Shown here piece by piece: positions 12,480-24,517 of a stretch of 64,000 bases of DNA; within the stretch, counting starts at the first letter, position 1, and each line of letters opens with the position of its first letter. Origin of the DNA: Bidens hawaiensis (taxonomy: Eukaryota; Streptophyta; Magnoliopsida; Asterales; Asteraceae); the NCBI GenBank assembly GCA_021521415.1, contig JAIQDT010000677.1, positions 558,001-622,000 of the forward strand, in the 5' to 3' direction. Below the pieces are notes generated by a model. The model saw nothing but the letters and a program-made list of their open reading frames with translations. It was not told where the DNA came from and made no database searches. A program made the translations under genes and the position numbers.

Positions 12480-12990
12480 TATCCTAGGCAAATCCTAAAT
12501 CTATCGTGAACAGGAGAGATTCTTAATTCATAAAGAGTTCCATGCTTCTTAAATCATAAATGTGTTTTGGGCATAGTCGGGTGGGAGTCCTACTATGATG
12601 GCTGACCATCTGGGAAGTCTCCGCTGGGACAACTAAACACAAATCAACGAGTTTTTTGCATGACCATCCATCGAAAGAAAAGCAGACAATATGGTGGTAT
12701 GTGATGCCAGATTTTACAAATGGCATCAGAACCACTAATGATCCGTTTTTGATGGTGAAGAAAACCTCATCGAGGACAATGATTCCCTAAGAAAGGGGGC
12801 GGGGTGATTGTAACGATGCCGAGAATATTAACTTACCAGCTGTAGCACCCTATGCAAATCCCACATCAGCTGTGAACATGAAAAAATTCTTGATTCATAA
12901 GAAATGTCATGATTATTATATCATCAACACGTCTTGAGCTTAATTGGCTAAAAGACACCTTTTCTGTAACTAAACCTAATATTAATGTAA
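12480..12990 (+). mobile_element. Decayed Cassandra-like TRIM with 5S rRNA-like LTRs
   Basis: Two diverged direct repeats (12485-12720 and about 12812-12990) flank a short non-coding centre. The first repeat contains sequence resembling the 3' half of plant 5S rRNA (TTGGGC, then GGGTGGGAGTCCTACTATG, then CTGGGAAGTC at about 12575-12630). The second starts with sequence like the 5' half (TACCAGC, GCACC, ATCCCACATCAG at 12835-12870). A PBS-like TGGCATCAGAACC lies at 12722 and a purine tract (AAGAAAGGGGGCGGGG) near 12789. Cassandra elements are known for 5S-derived LTR promoters. Both repeats are degraded and truncated. Confidence 0.55.
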
Positions 12991-14167
12991 ATACAATATT
13001 ATTATGTATATAATAAATGAGAACTTTGGTGACAAAACCATGTGATTGTTTTTTGTTTTTTAAATTTGCGTTCTCCGCCAAAAACCAGTTTTTTTTACCG
13101 TTCACCCCGTCTAATAGAACGACGTGATTGGTTCACGTGGCATCATGTGATTAGTCGGTTTTTTATTTTCTTTGTTTTTTTTCAATTCTCGTCGGTTCGC
13201 CACCAAAAAACCCGGTGGGTTTATTTACCAACCGTCAAATAATTCCGGCCGAATTTGCGTTAGCTCGCTGCCATAACCCCGTGTATTTTTGGTTTTTGTC
13301 GCGGTTTTTTTATTTAAATATGTTAACGTGTTGTATTTTGGGCTTGGGAGAATTAACTTATTGCTTTAATTTCGGTATCATAGTCGGATACCGTCGAACT
13401 CGTGTCTCGCCACCACAATGCATGGCTTTCTTTGTACTATTTAGTGTCGACAACATTGATTCTGATCGAATCCGCGTCAGTTCAAGAACGCAACATGCGA
13501 GTTTTTTACCACGTTGTTTTGTTTGCTGATTCAGGAATCAACGAATTCGTGTCAGTTCGCAACTGCAACACACATGTTTTTTGTCCGTCACATTGTTTAT
13601 GTTTTAAAGATGCTACATTAGGTGTGATCGAATTTAAGTTTTTCTTTACGTCTGTCGTCGTAACCAGATACCAATCTAAGTGTCGTCAGTTCGCCACCAC
13701 AACACATGATTTTTGTTATGTTAACTTGTTGTATTTGGGTGTTAAGAAAGATATTGTGGGGTTTATTTCCGGTTTCGTAACCCGGCACCGATCGATTTCA
13801 TCCTATCTCGCAACTGCACCACACAGTTTGATAATTTTACATTCAACTCAGAATATCTTTTTACTTTCTTTATAACTTTTACTTAATTGTTAAAAAATAT
13901 AACTTATATATTATCGTGTGCAAAGAAGTTAACATGATATCACACTTAGGTGTCTTTTATAAATTCTCTCTCTAGATCAATAAATACTTATTCTTATATG
14001 AGTATGCGTATCTGAAAACCTGTTCATTGTCACTACTCACTAGTGCAATCCTAATATATACCTTACCTAAGCCGATAATGACACTCCAAGTGGAGCCATT
14101 GATGCAATCCTGGTGGCATAAGATTCATGTCAAACCTTCCATAAACATTCTTAAAAAATGTCAAATT
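12991..14167. other. Degenerate repeat region, no gene
   Basis: From about 13190 to 13840 variants of GTCAGTTCGCNACNNCAACACATG recur every 90-150 bases (near 13400, 13480, 13555 and 13690), interleaved with T-rich runs. The reading frames of up to 157 codons come from this repeat structure, and I recognise no domain. After 13870 the DNA is plain intergenic sequence up to the Copia array. Confidence 0.45.
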
Positions 14168-14911
14168 TGTTGGGAAAAACGATCACCTAGCCACGAACGA
14201 TAAACAAAAAGTGCGGAATTAATCTTCGTTTGGCTAAACTTTTTCCCGACCCGAATGAACCAATGAGGATGCAAAATAGGGTATTTAAAAGTAAATAATA
14301 ACACAATAATTTTAGCGTGGAAAACCTCTCAAGGCGACAGTAAAAACCACGGAACTACTGGAGCCGCTTCAAATCCACTATCACCAATAATGAGCAATAC
14401 AAAAGTTCTTCTCTAGATAAAACTAGAAGCATACACAAATCATCATTAACTTGGTACAAACAATCTTAAAGTATATGAAATCAAACTACAAAATAATACG
14501 AGTAAGATGTATCACCAACGAGAGAATGAGTCGATCTTTGGCACGTCTCTTATCTTCACAAAACATCAAAAAAACTTGGAGCAATAACAAATTCTTCTTT
14601 GCTTGCTGCCGTGTCGAAAAAAGAAAACCCCAACTTTTTGTGTGTATGTATTTCGGCATAATAATATCACCAAGGGATAAAAAAACCCTTTTAATTGTAT
14701 TCTTGTTCCTCAAGAATTAAAACCGACACCAACCCACATGTAAGTGGACATGTGGGCCCCAAGCCTATCAAATCAAAAACTTCCTACGATGAAGTTAAAA
14801 TATATTTTCTCTTTTTTTTTTCTTTTCTTATTATTACTAAAACATAATAATAGTAACACCCATGAAATTAGAGATGAGTTGGGCTTTCTCATGGGTAAAA
14901 ATAACCCAACA
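14168..14911 (-). repeat. Copia LTR 1 (3' LTR of unit A)
   Basis: 744 bp. It differs from LTR2 and LTR3 by several changes, including an extra ~20-bp CACATGTAAGTGGACATG segment near 14736 and a shorter AAT run. It is bounded by TSD AAATT on the left and by the purine tract on its right. Confidence 0.93.
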
Positions 14912-14926
14912 AATCTCCCCCTTTTG
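14912..14926 (-). promoter_or_regulatory. Polypurine tract, unit A
   Basis: On the minus strand CAAAAGGGGGAGATT lies directly before the 3' LTR, the usual place for plus-strand DNA priming. The same tract is at 19714-19728 for unit B. Confidence 0.85.
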
Positions 14927-14927
14927 T

Positions 14928-15938
14928 CTATGAGAAAGAACTCATCACCCCGGCGAGTGAGCAACATATCTTCAGCTTCTCCCTTGCCAAAGCTTTGGTC
15001 AACATATCGGAACAATTATCATCGGTGTGAACTTTATCAAGTTTAAACAACTTGTTTTCAATAGCATCTCTAATCCAATGATACCTCACATCAATATGTT
15101 TTGTTCTCTTATGAAACATAGCATTCTTAGCAAGGTGAATAGCACTTTGATTATCACAAAGAACCACGTAGCGTTTTTGCATAAATCCAAGCTCTTGCAT
15201 AAATCTTTTCAACCACAATAATTCTTTGCATGCTTCTGTTGCTGCCATATACTCTGCCTCGGTAGTAGACAAAGCAACACACTTTTGCAGTCTTGACTGC
15301 CATGACACGGCTCCCCCTGCAAACAACATCAAATATCCAGAAGTGGATTTCATGTTGTCCTTATTTCCTGCCATATCAGAATCCGTGTAACCAACAAGCA
15401 TTGGCTCCCCATTTCCAAATGTTATATCCAATTTGGAAGTACCTCGTAAATATCTAAGTATCCACTTAACTGCTTCCCAATGCTTTTTACCTGGATTTGA
15501 CAAGAACCGACTAACAACACCAACTGCATGGGCAATATCAGGCCGTGTACATACCATTGCATACATCAAGCTTCCAACCGCTAATGCATATGGAACACCA
15601 TCCATCTCTTTAATCTCTTTCTCAAAAGTAGGGCAATCTTTTTCAGTTAACTTAAAGTTAGGAGTAAGAGGCGTACTAAACACATTAACTTTAGACATCT
15701 TGAATCTGCTAAGCACCTTTTCAATGTATTGCTCTTGTGACATGTGCAACTTCTTTGAAGCTCTATCTCTAGTAATCTGAATGCCAAGAATATTCTTAGC
15801 TGGCCCCAAGTCTTTCATAGAAAACGACTTGCTTAACTCTTTCTTCAGCTGGACAATTCTTTCTGCATTCTTGCCAACAATCAACATATCATCAACATAA
15901 AGCAATAAAATGATGAAATCATCATCACTAAACTTCTT
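14928..15938 (-). pseudogene. Copia RT C-terminal part and RNase H, unit A
   Basis: Encodes the RT catalytic box LYVDDMLIVG at its start, the connection region, and RNase H with STTEAEYMAA and the DNQSAIHLAKN and HIDVRYHWIRD blocks. It is open to a stop just before the polypurine tract. It is separated from the upstream RT part by a one-base loss in a T run (15939-15945 on the plus strand), so the RT active site is out of frame with the N-terminal half. The wording matches the Tnt1/Tork group. Confidence 0.9.
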
Positions 15939-16660
15939 AAAAAAACACAGTGATCAGACGCAGTCTTTCGGTAGCCTTGCTTCCCCATAACTGACTCAAA
16001 TTTCTTGTACCACTGTCTCGGTGCTTGCTTCAACCCATAAAGACTTTTATGAAGTTTACAAACATAATCTTCTTTGCCTTTAACATGAAAACCTTCAGGT
16101 TGCTCCATATAGATTTCTTTATCCAGATCACCATGAAGGAATGCTGTCTTGACATCCATTTGCTCAACCTCAAGAACAAGACTAGCAGCTAAACCAAGGA
16201 TCACCCTGATGGAACTCATCTTCACAACTGGAGAAAAAATCTCATCAAAATCAATACCCTCTCTTTGACTGAACCATTTTACCACCAGTCTCGCCTTGTA
16301 CCTAGGCCGTGAGGTATGTTCTTCAGTCTTCAATTTGTAGGCCCACTTGTTCTTCAAAGCTCTTTTGCCCTTAGGCAACTTCACCAACTCAAAGGTATTG
16401 TTCTCATACAAGGAATTCATCTCATCTTGCATGGCTTCAACCCACTCTCTTTTATGCTTATGTTCCATGGCCTCTTTATAATACTCGGGATCTCCCCCAT
16501 CAGTGAGTAAGACATACTCACCAGCCGAATAACGAGTCGAAGGTTGACGGTCTCTGGTAGACCGCCTGAGTGGGACAAATGCAGGCATATCTACTGGTAA
16601 CTCGGGATGAATATCCTCATCCAACTCTACCTGCTCTTTATTATGAACATTATCGGTACC
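15939..16660 (-). pseudogene. Copia RT N-terminal part, unit A
   Basis: Encodes the start of the reverse transcriptase: the WVEAMQDEMNSLYENNTFELV entry block, KNKWAYKLK, KARLVVKWFSQREGIDFDE, MDVKTAFLHGDL, EIYMEQPEGF and SLYGLKQAPRQWY. The glycine usual after ARLVVK is tryptophan here. An in-frame TAA at about 16667-16669 separates it from the integrase end, and a one-base deletion ends the frame at about 15940. Confidence 0.88.
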
Positions 16661-16782
16661 TTGTTGTTAGTCATTTTGAATACCATGTTCGTGATGTGGC
16701 TCAGATTGCTGAGTAGGAATAGGATCCAAATCAATGAGATCATCATTATACTGAGGAACTACCTGTGTCTTTTCAATATCTT

Positions 16783-17790
16783 TCAAACTCTCGTCTTCCA
16801 CAAACACAACATCAAGACTTCTAACAAGCTTCTTTGAAACCGGATCATATAGCCTGTATCCAACTCATCTTGCCCATAACCAAGGAATATACACTGTCTG
16901 GACTTCACATCAAGCTTTGATCTTTCATCTTTGGGGATATACACAAATTCTTTGCGTCCAAAGACCCGCAAATGATGATACGAAACATCTTTGCCACTCC
17001 AAACCCTGTCTGGAACATCATTATGCAAAGGAATACAAGGAGTGAGGTTAATAACATGTACCGCTGTATGTAAAGCTTCTCCCCAAAAGGAATTAGGAAA
17101 CCCTGCATGTGAGAGCAAACACTTAAACCTTTCAACCAAGGTTCTGTTCATCTGTTCTGCTAAACCATTCAACTGTGGTGTCTTAGTAGGTGGCCTTTGG
17201 TGTCGAATACCCTTCTCTCTAAAATAAGCAGTAAAAGGACCAATGTATTCACCTCCATTATCTGTACGAACACACTTGAGCTTCTTCCCAGTCTGTCTCT
17301 CAACTAGGGCATGAAACTGCTTAAACACATCAAATACTTGATCTTTAGACTTTAAAGTATAAACCCATACCTTCTTCGAATGATCGTCTATAAATGTGAC
17401 AAAATATAAGCAGCCCCCAAGTGTTCTAGTCTTCATAGGACCACACACGTCTGAATGCACCAAGTCAAGTATACTTTCTTTTCTATGTGGCGAATGACTA
17501 TGAAAAGAAACTCTCTTTTGCTTACCATTCATACAATGATAACACTTCTTCAAATGAACATCTTTCACACCGGACAAGGCATCTTTCTTCAATAAAATAG
17601 ACATCCCCTTTTCACTCATGTGAGCAAGTCTCTTATGCCACATATCAGTCGCATCAGAATTCGTCAATGAATTAACCGAGTCTCTGGAAATCTTTAGATG
17701 TGTCATGTACAACTTTGAAGTTCTTTCACCTCTTGCCACGATCAACGAACCACGAGTGAGTTTCCAAATTCCACCACCAAAGGTACTGTG
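16783..17790 (-). pseudogene. Copia integrase, unit A
   Basis: Shows the HHCC zinc-binding region (WHKRLAHMSEKGM, then CYHC), followed by the D,D,E catalytic core (HSDVCGP, then RTDNGGEYIG, then NGLAEQMNRTLVE) and GKDVSYHHLRVFG. The domain inserts the cDNA into the host chromosome. The link to the protease is broken near 17785 and the C-terminus shifts frame near 16870. The usual ER after NG(V/L)A is EQ here. Confidence 0.88.
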
Positions 17791-18925
17791 AAACCATCAT
17801 CATCTAATGTGCCTGCGGAGATCAAATTAAGTCTAATATCCGGAACATGTTTCACATTGTGTAAAACCAAATCCATCCTAGTATCAAACTTCAAACAAAC
17901 ATCCCCAACACCAACGATCTTTGATAGCCCATTATTACCCATCTTGACATTCCCAAAATCACCATGAGTATAAGACGAATAAAAATCCCTTTGTGATGTC
18001 ACATGACAAGTAGAACCACTGTCAACAACCCAACTCGAATCATCACGTGCAATGTTCACCCTATCGTAATCACAACAAATATAAAACTCTTCGGTGGCAG
18101 TGTTAGTTTCAGAAGTACCTTCATCACCGTCATCTTTCTTGTAGTTGTTCTTTTTATTGTTGTAATTAGCCTTCTTGTTCTCCTTTTTCAGTTGCCTGCA
18201 ATATTTTATTGTGTGCCGTTTTCTACCACAATGATGGCACTCATATTCTTCAAACTTCCCTTTGGACTTATGGCGGTGCTTTGCTCTATTACTCGGACCT
18301 CTACTATGGCTTCTCCCCCTACTTTGGGTAACCAAGGCATCTGACTGTGAAGAGGAACCTTGTGATTTTCTTCTCATCTCTTCATTTATAATATTACCTT
18401 TAGCCAATTCCAAAGTAATAATACCGTTAGTTGCGAAGTTGGACAACGATGTCCTAAAAGTCTCCCAAGAATCCAGTAACGTACCAAGAAGCCATAAACC
18501 TTGTATCTCGTCTTCAAACTTAATACCCATACCTGCAAGCTGATTATAGCACATTGAAAAACATTCAGATGATCAGTAACAGGAGTTCCATCACGGTTTT
18601 TCAAGTTTATCAACTGTTTAATCAAGAACAATTTATTGTTCCCGGTCTTCCGAGTATACAACTCTTCAAGCTTGGTCCATAGAGTACGAGCATGACTCTC
18701 CCCGCTAATATGGTTCAAAACATTATCATCAACCCATTGCCGAATATGCCCGCAAACCTTCCGATGCAAAATATTCCATTCTTCATCAATTTTATTTTCA
18801 AGTTTATCGGTACTAAAAACATGCAAATAATAATCCTTCACATAAAGAAGGTCTTCCATCTTGCCTTTCCAAACATGATAATTGGAACCATTCAAACTCA
18901 CCATCCTACCTGTATTAGCTTCCAT
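17742..18925 (-). pseudogene. Copia gag and protease, unit A
   Basis: Starts at the first ATG after the primer binding site. Gag begins MEANTGRMVSLNGSNYHVWK and runs to about 18545, where a one-base lesion moves the frame into QLAGMGIKFEDEIQGLWLLG. The nucleocapsid zinc knuckle is CHHCGRKRHTIKYC, with R in place of the usual G, followed by a Lys/Asn-rich linker. The aspartic protease motif is WVVDSGSTCHVT. It is dead as one polyprotein because of the internal frameshift and another at the protease-integrase junction. Confidence 0.88.
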
Positions 18926-18960
18926 CGTTCAAACAAGTCTTAACCCAAGAACAAGAGCCG

Positions 18961-18974
18961 AAGCTCTGATACCA
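18961..18974 (-). promoter_or_regulatory. Primer binding site, unit A
   Basis: The minus strand reads TGGTATCAGAGCTT three bases after the LTR end, the usual Copia initiator-tRNA(Met) primer site. The equivalent for unit B is 23763-23776. Confidence 0.9.
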
Positions 18975-18977
18975 CTC

Positions 18978-19713
18978 TGTTGGGAAAAACGATCACCTAG
19001 ACACGAACGGTAAACAAAAAGTGTGGAATTAATCTTCGTTTGGCTAAACTTTTTCCCGACCCGAATGAACCAATGAGGATGCAAAATAGGGTATTTAAAA
19101 GTAAATAATGACACAATAATTTTAGCGTGGAAAACCTCTCAAGGCGACAGTAAAAACCACGGGACTACTAGAGCCGCTTCAAATCCACTATCACCAATAA
19201 TGAGCAATACAAAAGTTCTTCTCTAGGTAAAACTAGAGGCATACACAAATCATCATATACTTGGTACAAACAATCTTCAAGTATATGGAATCAAACTACA
19301 AAATAATACGAGTAAGAGGTATCACCAACGAGAGAATGAGTCGATCTCTGGCACGTCCCTTATCTTCACAAAACAACAAAAAAAACTTGGAGCAATAAAA
19401 GATTCTTCTTTGCTTGCTGCTGTGTCGAAAAAAGAAAACCCCAACTTTTTGTGTGTATGTATTTCGGCAGAATAATAATAATATCACCAAGGGATAAAAA
19501 CCCTTTTAATTGTATTCTTGATCCTCTAAGAATTAAAACCGACACCAACCCATTTGGGCCCCAAGCCCATCAAATCAAAAACTTCCTACGATGAAGTTAA
19601 AATATATTTTCTCCTTTTTTTTTCTTTTCTTATTATTACTAAAACATAATAATAGTAACACCCATGAAATTAGAGATGAGTTGGGCTTTCTCATGGGCAA
19701 AAATAACCCAACA
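18978..19713 (-). repeat. Copia LTR 2 (shared middle LTR)
   Basis: 736 bp. It serves as 5' LTR of unit A and 3' LTR of unit B. For most of its length it shares variants with LTR3 (ATAAAAGATTC, the longer AATAATAATAAT run, TTCTCC before the T run). Its last ~60 bases share variants with LTR1 (AATAGTAACACCCATG, CATGGG). It is therefore a mosaic with a switch at about 19612-19655. Confidence 0.9.
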
Positions 19714-19729
19714 AATCTCCCCCTTTTGT

Positions 19730-20740
19730 CTATGAGAAAGAACTCACCACCCCGGCGAGTGAGCAACATATCTTCAGCTTCTCCCTTGCCAAAGCTTTGG
19801 TCAACATATCGGAACAATTATCATCGGTGTGAACTTTATCAAGTTTAAACAACTTGTTTTCAATAGCATCTCTAATCCAATGATACCTCACATCAATATG
19901 TTTTGTTCTCTTATGAAACATAGCATTCTTAGCAAGGTGAATAGCACTTTGATTATCACAAAGAACCACGTAGCGTTTTTGCATAAATCCAAGCTCTTGC
20001 ATAAATCTTTTCAACCACAATAATTCTTTGCATGCTTCTGTTGCTGCCATATACTCTGCCTCGGTAGTAGACAAAGCAACACACTTTTGCAGTCTTGACT
20101 GCCATGACACGGCTCCCCCTGCAAACAACATCAAATATCCAGAAGTGGATTTCATGTTGTCCTTATTTCCTGCCATATCAGAATCCGTGTAACCAACAAG
20201 CATTGGCTCCCCATTTCCAAATGTTATATCCAATTTGGAAGTACCTCGTAAATATCTAAGTATCCACTTAACTGCTTCCCAATGCTTTTTACCTGGATTT
20301 GACAAGAACCGACTAACAACACCAACTGCATGGGCAATATCAGGCCGTGTACATACCATTGCATACATCAAGCTTCCAACCGCTAATGCATATGGAACAC
20401 CATCCATCTCTTTAATCTCTTTCTCAAAAGTAGGGCAATCTTTTTCAGTTAACTTAAAGTTAGGAGTAAGAGGCGTACTAACCACATTAACTTTAGACAT
20501 CTTGAATCTGCTAAGCACCTTTTCAATGTATTGCTCTTGTGACATGTGCAACTTCTTTGAAGCTCTATCTCTAGTAATCTGAATGCCAAGAATATTCTTA
20601 GCTGGCCCCAAGTCTTTCATAGAAAACGACTTGCTTAACTCTTTCTTCAGCTGGACAATTCTTTCTGCATTCTTGCCAACAATCAACATATCATCAACAT
20701 AAAGCAATAAAATGATGAAATCATCATCACTAAACTTCTT
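19730..20740 (-). pseudogene. Copia RT C-terminal part and RNase H, unit B
   Basis: Differs from unit A by only two residues over 325 codons. It has the same RT box LYVDDMLIVG, the same RNase H blocks and the same upstream T-run frameshift (20741-20747). The stop lies just before the purine tract at 19714-19728. Confidence 0.9.
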
Positions 20741-21462
20741 AAAAAAACACAGTGATCAGACGCAGTCTTTCGGTAGCCTTGCTTCCCCATAACTGACTCA
20801 AATTTCTTGTACCACTGTCTCGGTGCTTGCTTCAACCCATAAAGACTTTTATGAAGTTTACAAACATAATCTTCTTTGCCTTTAACATGAAAACCTTCAG
20901 GTTGCTCCATATAGATTTCTTTATCCAGATCACCATGAAGGAATGCTGTCTTGACATCCATTTGCTCAACCTCAAGAACAAGACTAGCAGCTAAACCAAG
21001 GATCACCCTGATGGAACTCATCTTCACAACTGGAGAAAAAATCTCATCAAAATCAATACCCTCTCTTTGACTGAACCATTTTACCACCAGTCTCGCCTTG
21101 TACCTAGGCCGTGAGGTATGTTCTTCAGTCTTCAATTTGTAGGCCCACTTGTTCTTCAAAGCTCTTTTGCCCTTAGGCAACTTCACCAACTCAAAGGTAT
21201 TATTCTCATACAAGGAATTCATCTCATCTTGCATGGCTTCAACCCACTCTCTTTTATGCTTATGTTCCATGGCCTCTTTATAATACTCGGGATCTCCCCC
21301 ATCAGTGAGTAAGACATACTCACCAGCCGAATAACGAGTCAAAGGTTGACGGTCTCTGGTAGACCGCCTGAGTGGGACAAATGCAGGCATATCTACTGGT
21401 AACTCGGGATGAATATCCTCATCCAACTCTACCTGCTCTTTATTATGAACATTATCGGTACC
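20741..21462 (-). pseudogene. Copia RT N-terminal part, unit B
   Basis: Identical to unit A except for single substitutions. It shares the G-to-W change after ARLVVK, the upstream in-frame TAA (about 21469-21471) and the downstream one-base loss. Confidence 0.88.
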
Positions 21463-21584
21463 ATGTTGTTAGTCATTTTGAATACCATGTTCGTGATGTG
21501 GCTCAGATTGCTGAGTAGGAATAGGATCCAAATCAATGAGATCATCATTATACTGAGGAACTACCTGTGTCTTTTCAATATCTT

Positions 21585-22592
21585 TCAAACTCTCGTCTTC
21601 CATAAACACAACATCAAGACTTCTAACAAGCTTCTTTGAAACCGGATCATATAGCCTGTATCCAACTCATCTTGCCCATAACCAAGGAATATACACTGTC
21701 TGGACTTCACATCAAGCTTTGATCTTTCATCTTTGGGGATATATACAAATTCTTTGCATCCAAAGACCCGCAAATGATGATACGAAACATCTTTGCCACT
21801 CCAAACCCTGTCTGGAACATCATTATGCAAAGGAATACAAGGAGTGAGGTTAATAACATGTACCGCTGTATGTAAAGCTTCTCCCCGAAAGGAATTAGGA
21901 AACCCTGCATGTGAGAGCAAACACTTAAACCTTTCAACCAAGGTTCTGTTCATCTGTTCTGCTAAACCATTCAACTGTGGTGTCTTAGTAGGTGGCCTTT
22001 GGTGTCGAATACCCTTCTCTCTAAAATAAGCAGTAAAAGGACCAATGTATTCACCTCCATTATCTGTACGAACACACTTGAGCTTCTTCCCAGTCTGTCT
22101 CTCAACTAGGGCATGAAACTGCTTAAACACATCAAATACTTGATCTTTAGACTTTAAAGTATAAACCCATACCTTCTTCGAATGATCGTCTATAAAAGTG
22201 ACAAAATATAAGCAGCCCCCAAGTGTTCTAGTCTTCATAGGACCACACACGTCTGAATGCACCAAGTCAAGTATACTTTCTTTTCTATGAGGCGAATGAC
22301 TATGAAAAGAAACTCTCTTTTGCTTACCATTCATACAATGATAACACTTCTTCAAATGAACATCTTTCACACCGGACAAGGCATCTTTCTTCAATAAAAT
22401 AGACATCCCCTTTTCACTCATGTGAGCAAGTCTCTTATGCCACATATCAGTCGCATCAGAATTCGTCAATGAATTAACCGAGTCTCTGGAAATCTTTAGA
22501 TGTGTCATGTACAACTTTGAAGTTCTTTCACCTCTTGCCACGATCAACGAACCACGAGTGAGTTTCCAAATTCCACCACCAAAGGTACTGTG
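21585..22592 (-). pseudogene. Copia integrase, unit B
   Basis: Same HHCC and D,D,E blocks as unit A. Differences are single residues, for example FGCKEF where A has FGRKEF, and SFRGEA where A has SFWGEA. The frame breaks at both ends are shared with unit A. Confidence 0.88.
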
Positions 22593-23727
22593 AAACCATC
22601 ATTATCTAATGTGCCTGCGGAGATCAAATTAAGTCTAATATCCGGAACATGTTTCACATTGTGTAAAACCAAATCCATCCCAGTATCAAACTTCAAACAA
22701 ACATCCCCGACACCAACGATCTTTGATAGCCCATTATTACCCATCTTGACATTCCCAAAATCACCATGAGTATAAGACGAATAAAAATCCCTTTGTGATG
22801 TCACATGACAAGTAGAACCACTGTCAACAACCCAACTCGAATAATCACGTGCAATGTTCACCCTATCATAATCACAACAAATATAAAACTCTTCGGTGGC
22901 AGTGTTAGTTTCAGAAGTACCTTCATCACCGTCATCTTTCTTGTAGTTGTTCTTTTTATTGTTGTAATTAGCCTTCTTGTTCTCCTTTTTCAGTTGCCTG
23001 CAATATTTTATTGTGTGCCGTTTTCTACCACAATGATGGCACTCATATTCTTCAAACTTCCCTTTGGACTTATGGCGGTGCTTTGCTCTATTACTCGGAC
23101 CTCTACTATGGCTTCTCCCCCTACTTTGGGTAACCAAGGCATCTGACTGTGAAGAGGAACCTTGTGATTTTCTTCTCATCTCTTCATTTATAATATTACC
23201 TTTAGCCAATTCCATAGTAATAATACCGTTAGTTGCGAAGTTGGACAACGATGTCCTAAAAGTCTCCCAAGAATCCAGTAACGTACCAAGAAGCCATAAA
23301 CCTTGTATCTCGTCTTCAAACTTAATACCCATACCTGCAAGCTGATTATAGCACCTTGAAAAACATTCAGATGATCAGTATCAGGAGTTCCATCACGGTA
23401 TTTCAAGTTTATCAACTGTTTAATCAAGAACAATTTATTGTTCCCGGTCTTCCGAGCATACAACTCTTCAAGCTTGGTCCATAGAGTACGAGCATGACTC
23501 TCCCCGCTAATATGGTTCAAAACATTATCATCAACCCATTGCCGAATATACCCGCAAACCTTCCGATGCAAAATATTCCATTCTTCATCAGTTTTATTTT
23601 CAGGTTTATCGGTACTAAAAACATGCAAATAATAATCCTTCACATAAAGAAGGTCGTCCATCTTGCCTTTCCAAACATGATAATTGGAACCATTCAAACT
23701 CACCATCCTACCTGTATTAGCTTCCAT
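22544..23727 (-). pseudogene. Copia gag and protease, unit B
   Basis: Same organisation as unit A: the MEANTGRMVSLNGSNYHVWK start, a frameshift at the same place (near 23347), the CHHCGRKRHTIKYC knuckle and the WVVDSGSTCHVT protease motif. A few private substitutions show the two units have been separate for some time. Confidence 0.88.
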
Positions 23728-23779
23728 CGTTCAAACAAGTCTTAACCCAAGAACAAGAGCCGAAGCTCTGATACCACTC

Positions 23780-24517
23780 TGTTGGGAAAAACGATCACCT
23801 AGCCACGAACGGTAAACAAAAAGTGCGGAATTAATCTTCGTTTGGCTAAACTTTTTCCCGACCCGAATAAACCAATGAGGATGCAAAATAGGGTATTTAA
23901 AAGTAAATAATGACACAATAATTTTAGCGTGGAAAACCACTCAAGGCGACAGTAAAAACCACGGGACTACTAGAGCCGCTTCAAATCCACTATCACCAAT
24001 AATGAGCAATACAAAAGTTCTTCTCTAGGTAAAACTAGAGGCATACACAAATCATCATATACTTGGTACAAACAATCTTCAAGTATATGGAATCAAACTA
24101 CAAAATAATACGAGTAAGAGGTATCACCAACGAGAGAATGAGTCGATCTTTGGCACGTCCCTTATCTTCACAAAACAACAAAAAAAACTTGGAGCAATAA
24201 AAGATTCTTCTTTGCTTGCTGCTGCGTCGAAAAAAGAAAACCCCAACTTTTTGTGTGTATGTATTTCGGCAGAATAATAATAATATCACCAAGGGATAAA
24301 AACCCTTTTAATTGTATTCTTGATCCTCTAAGAATTAAAACTGACACCAACCCATGTGGGCCCCATGCCCATCAAATCAAAAACTTCCTACGATGAAGTT
24401 AAAATATATTTTCTCCTTTTTTTTTTTCTTTTCTTATTATTACTAAAACATAATAATAATAACACCTATGAAATTAGAGATGAGTTGGGCTTTCTCATGG
24501 CCTAAAATAACCCAACA
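23780..24517 (-). repeat. Copia LTR 3 (5' LTR of unit B)
   Basis: 738 bp, flanked on the right by TSD AAATT. It is closest to LTR2 except in its last ~60 bases. Confidence 0.93.

Larger units (their letters stand above)
14168..24517 (-). mobile_element. Tnt1-like Copia array: LTR-internal-LTR-internal-LTR
   Basis: Three LTRs of 736-744 bp enclose two nearly identical internal regions, all on the minus strand. Each LTR starts TGTTGGG and ends CCCAACA on the plus strand. The outer ends are flanked by the same 5 bases, AAATT (14163-14167 and 24518-24522), while the middle LTR has no duplication of its own. The structure is that of one insertion later expanded by unequal recombination between LTRs. 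The domain order gag, protease, integrase, RT, RNase H is Copia. RT and RNase H wording (for example CTRPDIAHAVGVVSRFL) is closest to the tobacco Tnt1/Tork lineage as I know it. Both units carry the same frameshifts and are not autonomous. Confidence 0.92.

Noticed and set aside
12585..12640. Genuine 5S rRNA gene
   Set aside because: Only half of the 5S-like sequence is present and diverged, next to a primer-site-like sequence. A Cassandra-type LTR fits better.
13402..13875. 157-codon frame
   Set aside because: Generated by degenerate long-period repeats; no recognisable domain or convincing start context.
14168..24517. Two independent tandem Copia insertions
   Set aside because: Only one TSD (AAATT) encloses all three LTRs, the middle LTR is shared and mosaic, and both units carry the same lesions.
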